A DNA stretch of 9,272 nucleotides from Lysobacterales bacterium (GTDB taxonomy: Bacteria; Pseudomonadota; Gammaproteobacteria; Xanthomonadales; SZUA-36), in the NCBI GenBank assembly GCA_026196445.1, contig JAPHTE010000230.1:1-9272 (forward strand), in the 5' to 3' direction. The notes beneath the pieces are model-generated. The model did no database searches and was not told the DNA's origin. It saw only the letters and a program-made list of their open reading frames with translations. Positions 1-6,149 of this stretch are shown here, piece by piece. Each line of letters begins with the position of its first letter. Within the stretch, counting starts at the first letter, position 1. The translations under genes were made by a program, and so were the position numbers.

Positions 1-30
1 GAAGTCCTGCGGGTTACCCAGGAAGCCTGA
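1..30 (+). CDS. gspE: Type II secretion ATPase GspE, C-terminal end only (partial)
   Basis: Reading from base 1 gives EVLRVTQEA followed by TGA at 28-30. The EVLRVT-Q/R-E ending is the characteristic C-terminus of GspE/XpsE secretion ATPases, and the position immediately before gspF is the normal one for gspE. GspE is the cytoplasmic hexameric ATPase that powers pseudopilus assembly through GspL and GspF. Only nine codons are visible, so none of the Walker, Asp-box or zinc-binding motifs can be checked. The stop codon overlaps the gspF start by one base (TGATG). The identification rests on the short tail plus context, which together are strong. Confidence 0.88.
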   Translation, partial: EVLRVTQEA

Positions 31-1244
31 TGCCCCTTTTTGAGTACAAGGCGGTTTCACCATCCGGCGAGACCGTGCGTGGAACGATGGAGGCGGGTTC
101 CGAGACGGCGGTTATCGCCAAGCTACAGGAAAGCGGCAATATACCCTTGTCGATCAACGAGGCGGGAAAGGGCGGCTTCAGCCTGAGCGCGCTGCATTTG
201 AAGCGGCGCGGCATGAATATCCGTGAAGTCGGCCAGTTTACCCAGCAACTCGCGACCCTGCTGGGCGCCGGTTTACCGTTGGATCGTTCATTGCAAGTGC
301 TGCTGGAACTGGCCGAAAACGACCGGATCAAACGAACACTGGCCGCTATCCGGGACCAGGTCAGGGGAGGCGGCAGCCTGTCAGATGCGCTCGACGCGCA
401 GCATGGTTCATTCAGCCGCCTGTACATCAACATGGTCCGTGCCGGTGAAGTCGGCGGCTCGCTGGACAAAACGCTGGAGCGCCTGGCGGATTACCTGGAA
501 CGGTCCAAGGACCTGAAAGACAACGTGGTTTCCGCCATGATTTACCCCATTATGCTGATGTTGCTGGCTGGCGGCTCCCTGGTGCTGCTGCTGGTCTACG
601 TAATCCCGCAGTTCACCCCGATTTTTGAAGAACTCGGTGGCGACCTGCCGTTGGTGACCAAGATGGTGTTGGCGGTCGGCGGCGTGCTGCAGAATTTCTG
701 GTGGGGGCTGATTGGCCTGGTGATGCTGGCGGTGTTCATGTTCCGCCGTATGCTGGCCGACCCGGAGAAACGGTTGCGCTGGGACACGCGGGTATTGGGC
801 ACGCGCTGGGTGGGTGACCTTGTCTCCAAGATGGAAATTGCCCGGTTGGCGCGTACGCTGGGCACGTTGCTCAGCAATGGCGTGCCGTTGTTGTCCGGTT
901 TATCCATCGCGACCAACGTAATGAATAACACGCTGCTACGGGACGGCGTTGAGGCTACCACGCAAAAGGTCAAAACCGGCGGTGGTCTGGCGCGTAACCT
1001 GGCCGAAAATGGCCATTTTCCGAGATTGGCTCTGCAGATGGTCAGCGTGGGTGAGGAAACTGGCCAACTGGACGCGATGTTGCTGAAAGTTGCGGACACT
1101 TACGATAAGGAAGTACGCAACACCATCGATCGTTTACTCGGCATTTTTACGCCGGTGATCACGATCCTGATGGCCGCCATGATCGGCACCATCGTCATGT
1201 CGGTGTTGATGGCGATCATGAGCATTAATGAACTGGTCGGTTGA
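30..1244 (+). CDS. gspF: Type II secretion inner-membrane platform protein GspF
   Basis: A 404-residue protein of normal GspF length. It is the polytopic inner-membrane protein at the centre of the assembly platform and is thought to pass GspE motor movement to the pseudopilus. Two repeated T2SSF domains are visible, at about residues 65-190 and 268-390. They carry matching motifs: GEVGGSLDKTLERLADYLE near 140-158 and GEETGQLDAMLLKVADTYDKE near 341-361, each preceded by an M-V-x-x-GE stretch. Three hydrophobic segments fit the family topology: about 169-192, 222-238 and 370-397. The N-terminus (MPLFEYKAV, then GETVRGTMEA) is the usual GspF start. The ATG overlaps the gspE stop by one base, and AGGAA lies at 20-24. 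There are no cysteines. A 96-nt gap separates it from gspG. Type IV pilus PilC is the related alternative, but the neighbours exclude it. Confidence 0.98.
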   Translation: MPLFEYKAVSPSGETVRGTMEAGSETAVIAKLQESGNIPLSINEAGKGGFSLSALHLKRRGMNIREVGQFTQQLATLLGAGLPLDRSLQVLLELAENDRIKRTLAAIRDQVRGGGSLSDALDAQHGSFSRLYINMVRAGEVGGSLDKTLERLADYLERSKDLKDNVVSAMIYPIMLMLLAGGSLVLLLVYVIPQFTPIFEELGGDLPLVTKMVLAVGGVLQNFWWGLIGLVMLAVFMFRRMLADPEKRLRWDTRVLGTRWVGDLVSKMEIARLARTLGTLLSNGVPLLSGLSIATNVMNNTLLRDGVEATTQKVKTGGGLARNLAENGHFPRLALQMVSVGEETGQLDAMLLKVADTYDKEVRNTIDRLLGIFTPVITILMAAMIGTIVMSVLMAIMSINELVG

Positions 1245-1340
1245 GGCAAGGGTCACAAGGTACTGAACACGATAAATCAAACGGGTTGCAGTGGAAGGTC
1301 AACCAGACATGCAAGCACGGACACAGCAGGAGACACAGGA
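1245..1340 (+). other. Non-coding leader between gspF and gspG
   Basis: These 96 nt contain no open frame of interest. Close to the next gene is a good ribosome binding site, AGGAG at 1328-1332, eight bases before the gspG ATG. A short inverted repeat, GGTTG (1284-1288) and CAACC (1300-1304), could form a five-pair stem with an 11-base loop, but no T-tract follows it. I looked for a sigma70 promoter: GATAAA at 1271-1276 resembles a weak -10, but it has no acceptable -35 at normal spacing, so I do not call a promoter. The gap is notable mainly because most neighbouring junctions in the operon overlap. Confidence 0.35.
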
Positions 1341-1772
1341 ATGAATCTTTTGAAACATAGCGAGGTACATAAACGAAGGCAGCGCGGTTTTACACTGGTG
1401 GAGCTGTTGTTGGTATTGGTGATACTGGCTTTGATCGCCGGCATGGTTTTGCCCGGAATCATCGGCAAGGCGGAAAGTGCAAAAGCCAAGGCTGCTTCGT
1501 CCCAGATCAGCCGGCTTTCCATGTCGGTGGAGAGTTTTTACCTGGACACCGGCATCACGCCGTCATCACTGGAGGAACTGGTCAATGAGCCGCCTGGCGT
1601 GACGGGCTGGAACGGTCCCTATATCAAGAACTCGCTGCTCAAGGATCCATGGGGGCAACCGTACCAGTATCGTGCGCCGGGCGAGCACGGTGATTTTGAT
1701 ATCGAATCCTATGGCGCTGACCGGCAACGGGGTGGTGAAGGCAAGAATGCAGATATCAATAGCTGGGACTAG
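1341..1772 (+). CDS. gspG: Major pseudopilin GspG
   Basis: A 143-residue class III prepilin and the main subunit of the periplasmic pseudopilus. The prepilin peptidase site is G16-F17 within RQRGFTLVE, with the required Glu at mature position 5 (E21). The mature hydrophobic helix runs to about residue 42. The globular part carries GspG signatures: KDPWGQPYQY at 101-110, then PGEHGDFDIES-GAD at about 113-127. The C-terminal loop GADRQRGGEGKNADI (125-139), followed by a terminal SWD, is the acidic calcium-binding loop known to stabilise GspG. The start has AGGAG eight bases upstream. The 16-residue leader is basic (KHSEVHKRR). Processing needs a prepilin peptidase not encoded in this window. 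The gene stands apart from its neighbours by 96 and 173 nt, which fits the need for far more GspG than minor pseudopilins, although separate regulation is inferred, not shown. Confidence 0.98.
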   Translation: MNLLKHSEVHKRRQRGFTLVELLLVLVILALIAGMVLPGIIGKAESAKAKAASSQISRLSMSVESFYLDTGITPSSLEELVNEPPGVTGWNGPYIKNSLLKDPWGQPYQYRAPGEHGDFDIESYGADRQRGGEGKNADINSWD

Positions 1773-1945
1773 AGGGGCTCCCGGATTATGCCAGTTTACC
1801 GGCCCTGGCTTGTCCAGACCCGCCTGAACTTGAGCTTACTTCAACCAATAGCCAAGGCTGTTGATTTTAGTCCAACACTGTGTTCAGACGAACCTGTCCT
1901 GCGCCAGAGTCCGTAAGACCGGTACCAGCTGAGAACCACGCATAA
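1773..1945 (+). other. Intergenic region between gspG and gspH with a weak hairpin and a possible small ORF
   Basis: This 173-nt gap is the largest in the operon. TCAAC (1841-1845) pairs with GTTGA (1860-1864), with a small internal AGC/GCT stem between them, and is followed by TTTT at 1865-1868. It is too weak for a confident intrinsic terminator but could be a 3' stabilising or attenuating hairpin. A second inverted repeat, GCCAG (1790-1794) and CTGGC (1805-1809), lies just upstream. An open frame of 42 codons, ATG 1788 to TAA 1914-1916 (MPVYRPWLVQ start), has GAGGGG about ten bases upstream, but no recognisable motif and no membrane segment; I do not call it a gene. I see no promoter that matches consensus well. 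Confidence 0.3.
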
Positions 1946-2416
1946 ATGAAATTGTTGATAAAACAACGGCCATCCGGAAACCGCGGTTTTACGCTGGTTG
2001 AAGTGATGGTGGTGATGGTCATCATCGCGCTGGTCATGGGCATGGTTGCGACATCCATGTCGCGCAGCATTTCGGGTGCCGAGGCGCGCGCTGCGGCACG
2101 CAAGGTGGTGGCTTCGCTGCGCTATACACGTGCCAGGGCGGTGCTCGACAAGTCCGAACGGGTTTTCCTGGTTAATACCGAGGAGCGCAGTTACCAGGCG
2201 CCGGGCCGTAAGCAGGTTCAGCTGCCGGAGGGTGTCGATGTCACCGTCACCACTGCACGCTCGGAAATCACCGCTGAGGACGTTGCGGGCATCCGGTTTT
2301 TCCCCGACGGTGGATCCACGGGCGGGCATATCGAATTGTTCGTCAATGAGAGGGAGTACCGCATCAACGTCGCCTGGTTGACAGGTGAATCCAGCCTGGA
2401 GCGAAGCGAGGGATGA
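1946..2416 (+). CDS. gspH: Minor pseudopilin GspH
   Basis: A 156-residue prepilin-like protein and a component of the pseudopilus tip region. Cleavage is predicted after G14 in GNRGFTLVE, with Glu at mature position 5 (E19), followed by a Val/Met-rich helix to about residue 37. The GspH-type globular domain follows. It includes the stretch ARKVVASLRYTRARAV (51-66), common in GspH/FimT-type proteins, and the signature FFPDGGSTGG at 118-127, which matches the family's phe-x-pro-asp-gly-ser-x-x-gly-gly turn. Length is typical. The ATG has only a weak ribosome binding site (GAGAA at 1931-1935, ten bases away), poorer than that of gspG, consistent with low dosage. The stop overlaps the gspI start by four bases (ATGA). 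FimT-like pilus proteins are the nearest alternative; operon position decides for GspH. Confidence 0.95.
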   Translation: MKLLIKQRPSGNRGFTLVEVMVVMVIIALVMGMVATSMSRSISGAEARAAARKVVASLRYTRARAVLDKSERVFLVNTEERSYQAPGRKQVQLPEGVDVTVTTARSEITAEDVAGIRFFPDGGSTGGHIELFVNEREYRINVAWLTGESSLERSEG

Positions 2417-2835
2417 GGTATGTGAAACCTGTTCAGGCCCGTGGCTTTACCTTGCTGGAGGTGATGCTGGCCTTTGTCATTTTTGCATTGAGCTTTGCGG
2501 CAGTTCTGGAAATCATGGCCGGTTCCATACGTGGTATAGGGCGCGCCAATGATGAAACCGAGGTAGCCCTGATCGCCCAGACGTTGATGGACCAGGTCGG
2601 TATTGAAATTCCGCTTGAGGAAAGTGAATTTGCCGGCGAGGAAATGGACCGTTACCGCTGGCAGCTTGGTATTTACCTGTACGGTGCCAATGACGAGGAT
2701 GTTTACGTGCAGGAATTGGCAGCGATGTCCGGTATCGCCCTGTACCAGGTGACACTGGATATCGAGTGGGACGTGGGCCGCCGGCAACGCAACGCCTATT
2801 TCAGCACCATACGCAGCGTCATGGCGGTACAGTGA
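2413..2835 (+). CDS. gspI: Minor pseudopilin GspI
   Basis: A 140-residue minor pseudopilin which, in characterised systems, forms the GspI-J-K tip complex and is thought to nucleate pseudopilus assembly. The leader is short (MRYVKPVQARG) with the peptidase site at G11-F12 and Glu at mature position 5 (E16) in GFTLLEVML. The hydrophobic helix extends to about residue 36. The motif EVALIAQTLMDQ at 50-61 fits the GspI A-x-x-x-A/L-M pattern after the helix, and YRWQLGI at 81-87 with a final IRSVMAVQ strand are further family features. It starts inside the gspH stop (ATGA) and its own stop overlaps the gspJ start by one base (TGATG), so translation of H, I and J is likely coupled. No cysteines are present. 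Confidence 0.95.
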   Translation: MRYVKPVQARGFTLLEVMLAFVIFALSFAAVLEIMAGSIRGIGRANDETEVALIAQTLMDQVGIEIPLEESEFAGEEMDRYRWQLGIYLYGANDEDVYVQELAAMSGIALYQVTLDIEWDVGRRQRNAYFSTIRSVMAVQ

Positions 2836-3557
2836 TGAAACGCTTCGCTGACAACAAGGCGCCGTCCACGGCGGGCTTTACCCTCGTCGAATTGCTGTTG
2901 GCGATTACCCTGATGAGTATTTTGCTCGCGTTGACCTATTCCGGTCTGCGTGCTGCCACCCGCGCCACCGAAAGCGGCGAAGAGAAGCTGGCGGTTGCCG
3001 GAGGGATTCGCGCCAGCCACCAGTTCATTCGTAAGCAGCTGAACCAGATGCTGCCGCTGGCCTTCGCGGAGCTGGACGATGTCAATGGGACGCGTATCGT
3101 TTTCATGGGCGACAGCAGGAATATTCTGTTTGTAGCACCCATGCCCGGCTACCTGGGCGCCGGCGGGCCACAGGTGCAGTACCTGGAGCTGGCTGACGGC
3201 GATGACGGCTACGTGTTGCAGTTCAGGCATGCACTACTGCAGTTTTTTGAGGAAGATCGCCTTTACGACCGGGACCCGGTCGTGCTGCTGGAGCATATCG
3301 AGGCGGCTGAATTTGAGTTCATCGGCCGCGATGAAGAAGGCCTGTTGACACCCTGGATGCGGGTTTGGGATCAACAAGACACCCTGCCCGTTGCCGTGCG
3401 CCTGAATATCGAGTTTGCTGAAGATATACAGGCGGAATGGCCGGTGTTGGTGGCTGGCGTCAGGGTCGATGAACAGGCGGTTCAGGGCACGGCCGGTCAA
3501 CGGACTTACCAGCAGGCCATCCAGGACCTGATGAAGGGCAAGGGAGGCACGCAATGA
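2835..3557 (+). CDS. gspJ: Minor pseudopilin GspJ
   Basis: A 240-residue minor pseudopilin and partner of GspI and GspK at the pseudopilus tip. I choose the ATG at 2835. It gives a standard 14-residue leader (MKRFADNKAPSTAG) before the G14-F15 cleavage site, with Glu at mature position 5 (E19), and overlaps the gspI stop as TGATG. The same frame stays open to an ATG at 2766, but that would add 23 residues that disrupt a normal prepilin leader. Family features include TRIVFMGDSRNILFVAP at about 86-102, the strand pattern with a tyrosine/leucine-rich stretch near 116-139, and LPVAVRLNIEF at 184-194, the common GspJ lP-x-a-V-x-l motif. The C-terminus is an unusual YQQAIQDLM followed by a Lys/Gly tail. 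The stop overlaps gspK by four bases. Confidence 0.95.
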   Translation: MKRFADNKAPSTAGFTLVELLLAITLMSILLALTYSGLRAATRATESGEEKLAVAGGIRASHQFIRKQLNQMLPLAFAELDDVNGTRIVFMGDSRNILFVAPMPGYLGAGGPQVQYLELADGDDGYVLQFRHALLQFFEEDRLYDRDPVVLLEHIEAAEFEFIGRDEEGLLTPWMRVWDQQDTLPVAVRLNIEFAEDIQAEWPVLVAGVRVDEQAVQGTAGQRTYQQAIQDLMKGKGGTQ

Positions 3558-4456
3558 ACCGCCGTTGCTTAGCACCGACAAGTCAGCGGGGAATTGCGCT
3601 TGTGCTGGTGCTGTGGGTTTTGCTGTTATTGACCATCATTACCGGTTCTTTCGCCCTGATGTCACGCATGAACAGGCTGGAAGCCAACGCTTTACTGTCG
3701 GCGACACAAGCCCGTTTGAGCGCAGAAGCAGCAATCAACCTGGCGGTACTGGCGTTGCGCGACCCCGTGGAAGAGAACCGCATGCTGGCCGATGGCCGCC
3801 TGTACCGGCAGGAACTCGAGGGTGTGGTGGTGGAAATCCGGGCCACCGACGAGCGCGGTAAGCTGGATATCAATGCAACGGACGAGTTGACCCTGGCCAG
3901 CCTGTTCATCGGTCACGGCATGGACTTCAATGAGGCCGAATTGCTCGCCGCCGCGGTCTTGGACTGGCGGGATGCCGATGACCTCGAACGCGTTAACGGT
4001 GCCGAGCAGGAGGCCTACATTGCAGCGGGCTTGGAGGTCGGCCCCGCCAACCGGCCGTTCATGATGACGGAAGAACTGTTGCAGGTGATTGGAATGAACT
4101 ACGATTTTTATCGCAAGTTGGAGCCGGGCATCACCGTTTTCTCCCGTTCAGCACAACCCGATCCGGCTTTTGCACCGGTGGAAGCACTGCTGTCCATGCC
4201 CGATATTACCTATGATGAGGCCGTGGAATTCGTCCGGCAGAGAAACACGCTGCAAGCTGGTGACGAACTGGGTGTTGAACTGCCAAACGGGCTTGTTGTC
4301 ATGGAACAAGGCAGGGGCGTCACGTATAGTATCGAGGCCAGGGCGACAATGCCCAATGGCGTTTGGGAACAACTGCAAGCGACTATCCGGCTGGGAGCGA
4401 ACGCCAGGGGTGTTCCTTTCCAGGTATTACGTTGGCGTGAAGGGTTTCAATATTAA
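3554..4456 (+). CDS. gspK: Minor pseudopilin GspK
   Basis: A 300-residue protein, the large minor pseudopilin that caps the pseudopilus tip. The leader ends QRG13, followed by IALVLVLWVLLLLTII. Mature position 5 is Leu rather than Glu, which is normal for GspK and helps identify it. The T2SSK domain is clear: DERGKLDINATDELTLASLF (99-118), then LDWRDADD (136-143) and VNGAEQEAYIAAGL (147-160), matching the family's DWrDaD and nGAE-x-x-Y motifs within its helix-hairpin-like helical insert. The region after about 165 (RPFMMTEELLQVIGM) is the second helical half, followed by the terminal pseudopilin strands. The gene has one of the strongest ribosome binding sites in the operon, AGGGAGG at 3541-3547, six bases from the ATG. 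It overlaps gspJ by four bases and gspL by one (TAATG). Confidence 0.97.
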   Translation: MNRRCLAPTSQRGIALVLVLWVLLLLTIITGSFALMSRMNRLEANALLSATQARLSAEAAINLAVLALRDPVEENRMLADGRLYRQELEGVVVEIRATDERGKLDINATDELTLASLFIGHGMDFNEAELLAAAVLDWRDADDLERVNGAEQEAYIAAGLEVGPANRPFMMTEELLQVIGMNYDFYRKLEPGITVFSRSAQPDPAFAPVEALLSMPDITYDEAVEFVRQRNTLQAGDELGVELPNGLVVMEQGRGVTYSIEARATMPNGVWEQLQATIRLGANARGVPFQVLRWREGFQY

Positions 4457-5574
4457 TGGCGATCGCACTCGACAACACATTAAGAAAGCTCCGCTGGCAG
4501 TTCAGGCATGGCCAGACGGGCCAGTTTTTGCGCTGGTGGGCCGATGAACTGAGCAGCGTGATGCCGGAACAGTTCCGGGAGCGCAGGCAGTTTGCCCGGC
4601 GTCGCTTGCTGGTTCAGCTCGATCAAGCGGATATAGCCTTGAGTGTTGAGGGCGGTGGAGCGATCCAGTCACTGGATACCTTTACAACCGAGCAGGATAT
4701 GCAATTGTTGCAACAGCGTATCAGGGACCTGCTGCAACAACACGAGCTGGTGGAGGTCAGCCGGGACCTGCTGCTGCCCGAGGACATCGTCCTGAAAACG
4801 CAGGTAGTGATGCCACTGGCCACCGAGGTCAACCTGCGCCAGGCGCTTGCCTACGAGATGGACAAGCACACGCCGTTTACGGCAGATCAGGTTTTTTACA
4901 ATTGGCGTGTCATCAACCGCGACCGCGACGCCGGTCAGTTTCACTTCGAGTTGTATGTCACACCCCGTGAGCCGGTGGTAGAACAACTGGAGTTATTGAA
5001 AAAAATAGGTCTTCCACCGACCGGGGTTGACGTGGCCACGGCCGACGGGCCGCTGGGAATCAACCTGTTACCCGAAGAATTGCGCTTCCACATCGTCAAC
5101 CAGCGGGTGCGTACGAACGCGATTCTCGGTGCGGCCACGGTTGTCTTGCTGGTATTCGTCATGGCGCAATCATTGTGGCTGCGCCAGCACCAGGTCGATG
5201 AGATTAACGAGGCGATCGACAGCGTGCGTTCCGAAGCGCTGGCCGTGCAGCAGATACGCAAACAGATCGAGGATGCCAGTGAAGCTGCAGGCTTTCTGCA
5301 AAGCCGTAAAATCCATAACCAGTACAAATCCGAGGTACTGGCTGAACTGACCCGTATTTTACCCCAGGATACCTATCTCGACCGTTTATCGATGCATGCG
5401 GAGACAACGCAGTTACAGGGTAAGTCGGACAACGCACAAAGCCTGATCGAGTTGGTCAACGCCTCACCCTATTTTGAGAACGCTTCCTTCCGGGGGCCGA
5501 CCCGTATGGACAGCCGCAGCCGCAAGGAGATATTTGACTTGACTGCTTCCAACCGCACCATGGAGGCGGAATGA
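4456..5574 (+). CDS. gspL: Assembly-platform protein GspL (Xps-like, PilN-type C-terminus)
   Basis: A 372-residue bitopic inner-membrane protein expected to bind GspE in the cytoplasm and GspM in the membrane and periplasm. The N-terminal part carries an aromatic patch, FLRWWADELSSVMP at 24-37, typical of Xps-like GspL. A cytoplasmic domain follows (about 50-215), with the PilM/GspL-like stretch from LLLPEDIVLKTQVVMPLA (105-122) through LRQALAYEMDKHTPF (127-141). One membrane segment lies at about 221-240. A periplasmic coiled coil (about 243-285) leads to a PilN-like ferredoxin-fold domain (about 290-364, LAELTRILPQDTYLDRL). No cysteines are present. It starts one base inside the gspK stop and overlaps gspM by four bases. 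A PilN-family fimbrial assembly protein is the alternative by homology, but operon position and partners make GspL the better name. Confidence 0.93.
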   Translation: MAIALDNTLRKLRWQFRHGQTGQFLRWWADELSSVMPEQFRERRQFARRRLLVQLDQADIALSVEGGGAIQSLDTFTTEQDMQLLQQRIRDLLQQHELVEVSRDLLLPEDIVLKTQVVMPLATEVNLRQALAYEMDKHTPFTADQVFYNWRVINRDRDAGQFHFELYVTPREPVVEQLELLKKIGLPPTGVDVATADGPLGINLLPEELRFHIVNQRVRTNAILGAATVVLLVFVMAQSLWLRQHQVDEINEAIDSVRSEALAVQQIRKQIEDASEAAGFLQSRKIHNQYKSEVLAELTRILPQDTYLDRLSMHAETTQLQGKSDNAQSLIELVNASPYFENASFRGPTRMDSRSRKEIFDLTASNRTMEAE

Positions 5575-6149
5575 TCCAGATCATGCCCGACCAACGTAAT
5601 TCGAAGGCCACGGCCTTGATGCTGCTGGCCATCGCGGTGTTGCTGGTGTACCTGGTGTTTTTCCACTGGTTCGTGTTACGTCACAAGGAGTACGCGGAAG
5701 AAATCAGCGACCTGCGGGAACAACTGGGCCGCTACCAGGTGGTGGCCAGTCAACGCGAAGCCCTGCAGCAACGTCTCAGTAGCATACGCAGTTCTGAAAG
5801 CGATACTGCACTGTTCTTTGGGCAACCGACGTTCGACGAGGCAGCGGCCGCTATGAACAGCAGTATCGGGGACCTGGTGCGCTCCCAGGCCGGTGATTCC
5901 TGTGTCATCGTCAGCCGGCAACCCGTACCATCAAGAGTGCAGGAACGTTTCGAGAAGGTCACGGTCAACGTGCGCATGCGATGCGATGCCGAAGATTTCC
6001 TGAAAGTCCTCCATGGCATGGAAACGGGGGTGCCGCTGATGCTGGTGGATGATGTGAATATCATCCGTCCCCGCGCAAGGCGGGTAAGTAATGCCGCTCC
6101 GCAGGGTGCGCTGGATATACGCTTCAACGTGTCGGGATACCTGAAATGA
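5571..6149 (+). CDS. gspM: Assembly-platform protein GspM (T2SSM_b-like)
   Basis: A 192-residue bitopic inner-membrane protein and partner of GspL. A short cytoplasmic N-terminus is followed by a membrane helix at about 14-36, a coiled coil at about 38-75, and a periplasmic ferredoxin-like domain. The stretch ALFFGQPTFDEAAAAMNSSI (80-99) and the later DAEDFLKVLHGMETGVPLMLVDDVNI (139-164) match the pattern of the short GspM type found with Xps-like systems. The fold also resembles PilO. C111 and C138 lie on what should be adjacent antiparallel strands and could form a disulfide; they are the only cysteines I see in mature periplasmic domains of this operon's complete proteins, apart from the GspD lipid-site Cys. 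The ATG at 5571 is supported by GGAGG at 5562-5566; a second Met at residue 5 is less well placed. It overlaps both neighbours by four bases. Confidence 0.9.
   Translation: MIQIMPDQRNSKATALMLLAIAVLLVYLVFFHWFVLRHKEYAEEISDLREQLGRYQVVASQREALQQRLSSIRSSESDTALFFGQPTFDEAAAAMNSSIGDLVRSQAGDSCVIVSRQPVPSRVQERFEKVTVNVRMRCDAEDFLKVLHGMETGVPLMLVDDVNIIRPRARRVSNAAPQGALDIRFNVSGYLK

Noticed and set aside
596..1099. Long minus-strand frames opposite gspF, gspD and other genes (for example 596-1099 and 8470-9162)
   Set aside because: They are Ser/Arg/Pro-rich shadow frames typical of GC-rich coding DNA, opposite unmistakable T2SS genes, with no recognisable domains.
1241..1340. Sigma70 promoter upstream of gspG
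   Set aside because: TTGAGG at 1241-1246 and GATAAA at 1271-1276 are 24 bases apart, and TTGCAG at 1286-1291 has no good -10 at 16-18 bases, so no pairing is convincing.
1841..1868. Intrinsic terminator after gspG
   Set aside because: The outer stem is five pairs with a bulge and a tiny inner stem, and the T-run is only four bases. It may be a weak structural element but does not support a terminator call, and the operon clearly continues.
1841..2329. Minus-strand open frame with a His-rich run (DDDHHHHH), opposite gspH
   Set aside because: The His/Asp run is only the complement of the Val/Met-rich GTGATGGTG codons of the GspH hydrophobic helix. There is no independent support for a gene, and gspH is clear on the other strand.
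1386..2900. Repeated DNA words resembling GGTTTTACGCTGGTTGAA near the 5' ends of gspG, gspH, gspI and gspJ
   Set aside because: These encode the shared GFTLxE prepilin peptidase motif. The similarity reflects paralogous pseudopilins, not a mobile or regulatory repeat.
3554..3640. Apparent loss of the pilin Glu at mature position 5 in GspK
   Set aside because: GspK characteristically lacks this Glu, which fits its place at the pseudopilus tip, so this is a family trait and not a defect.
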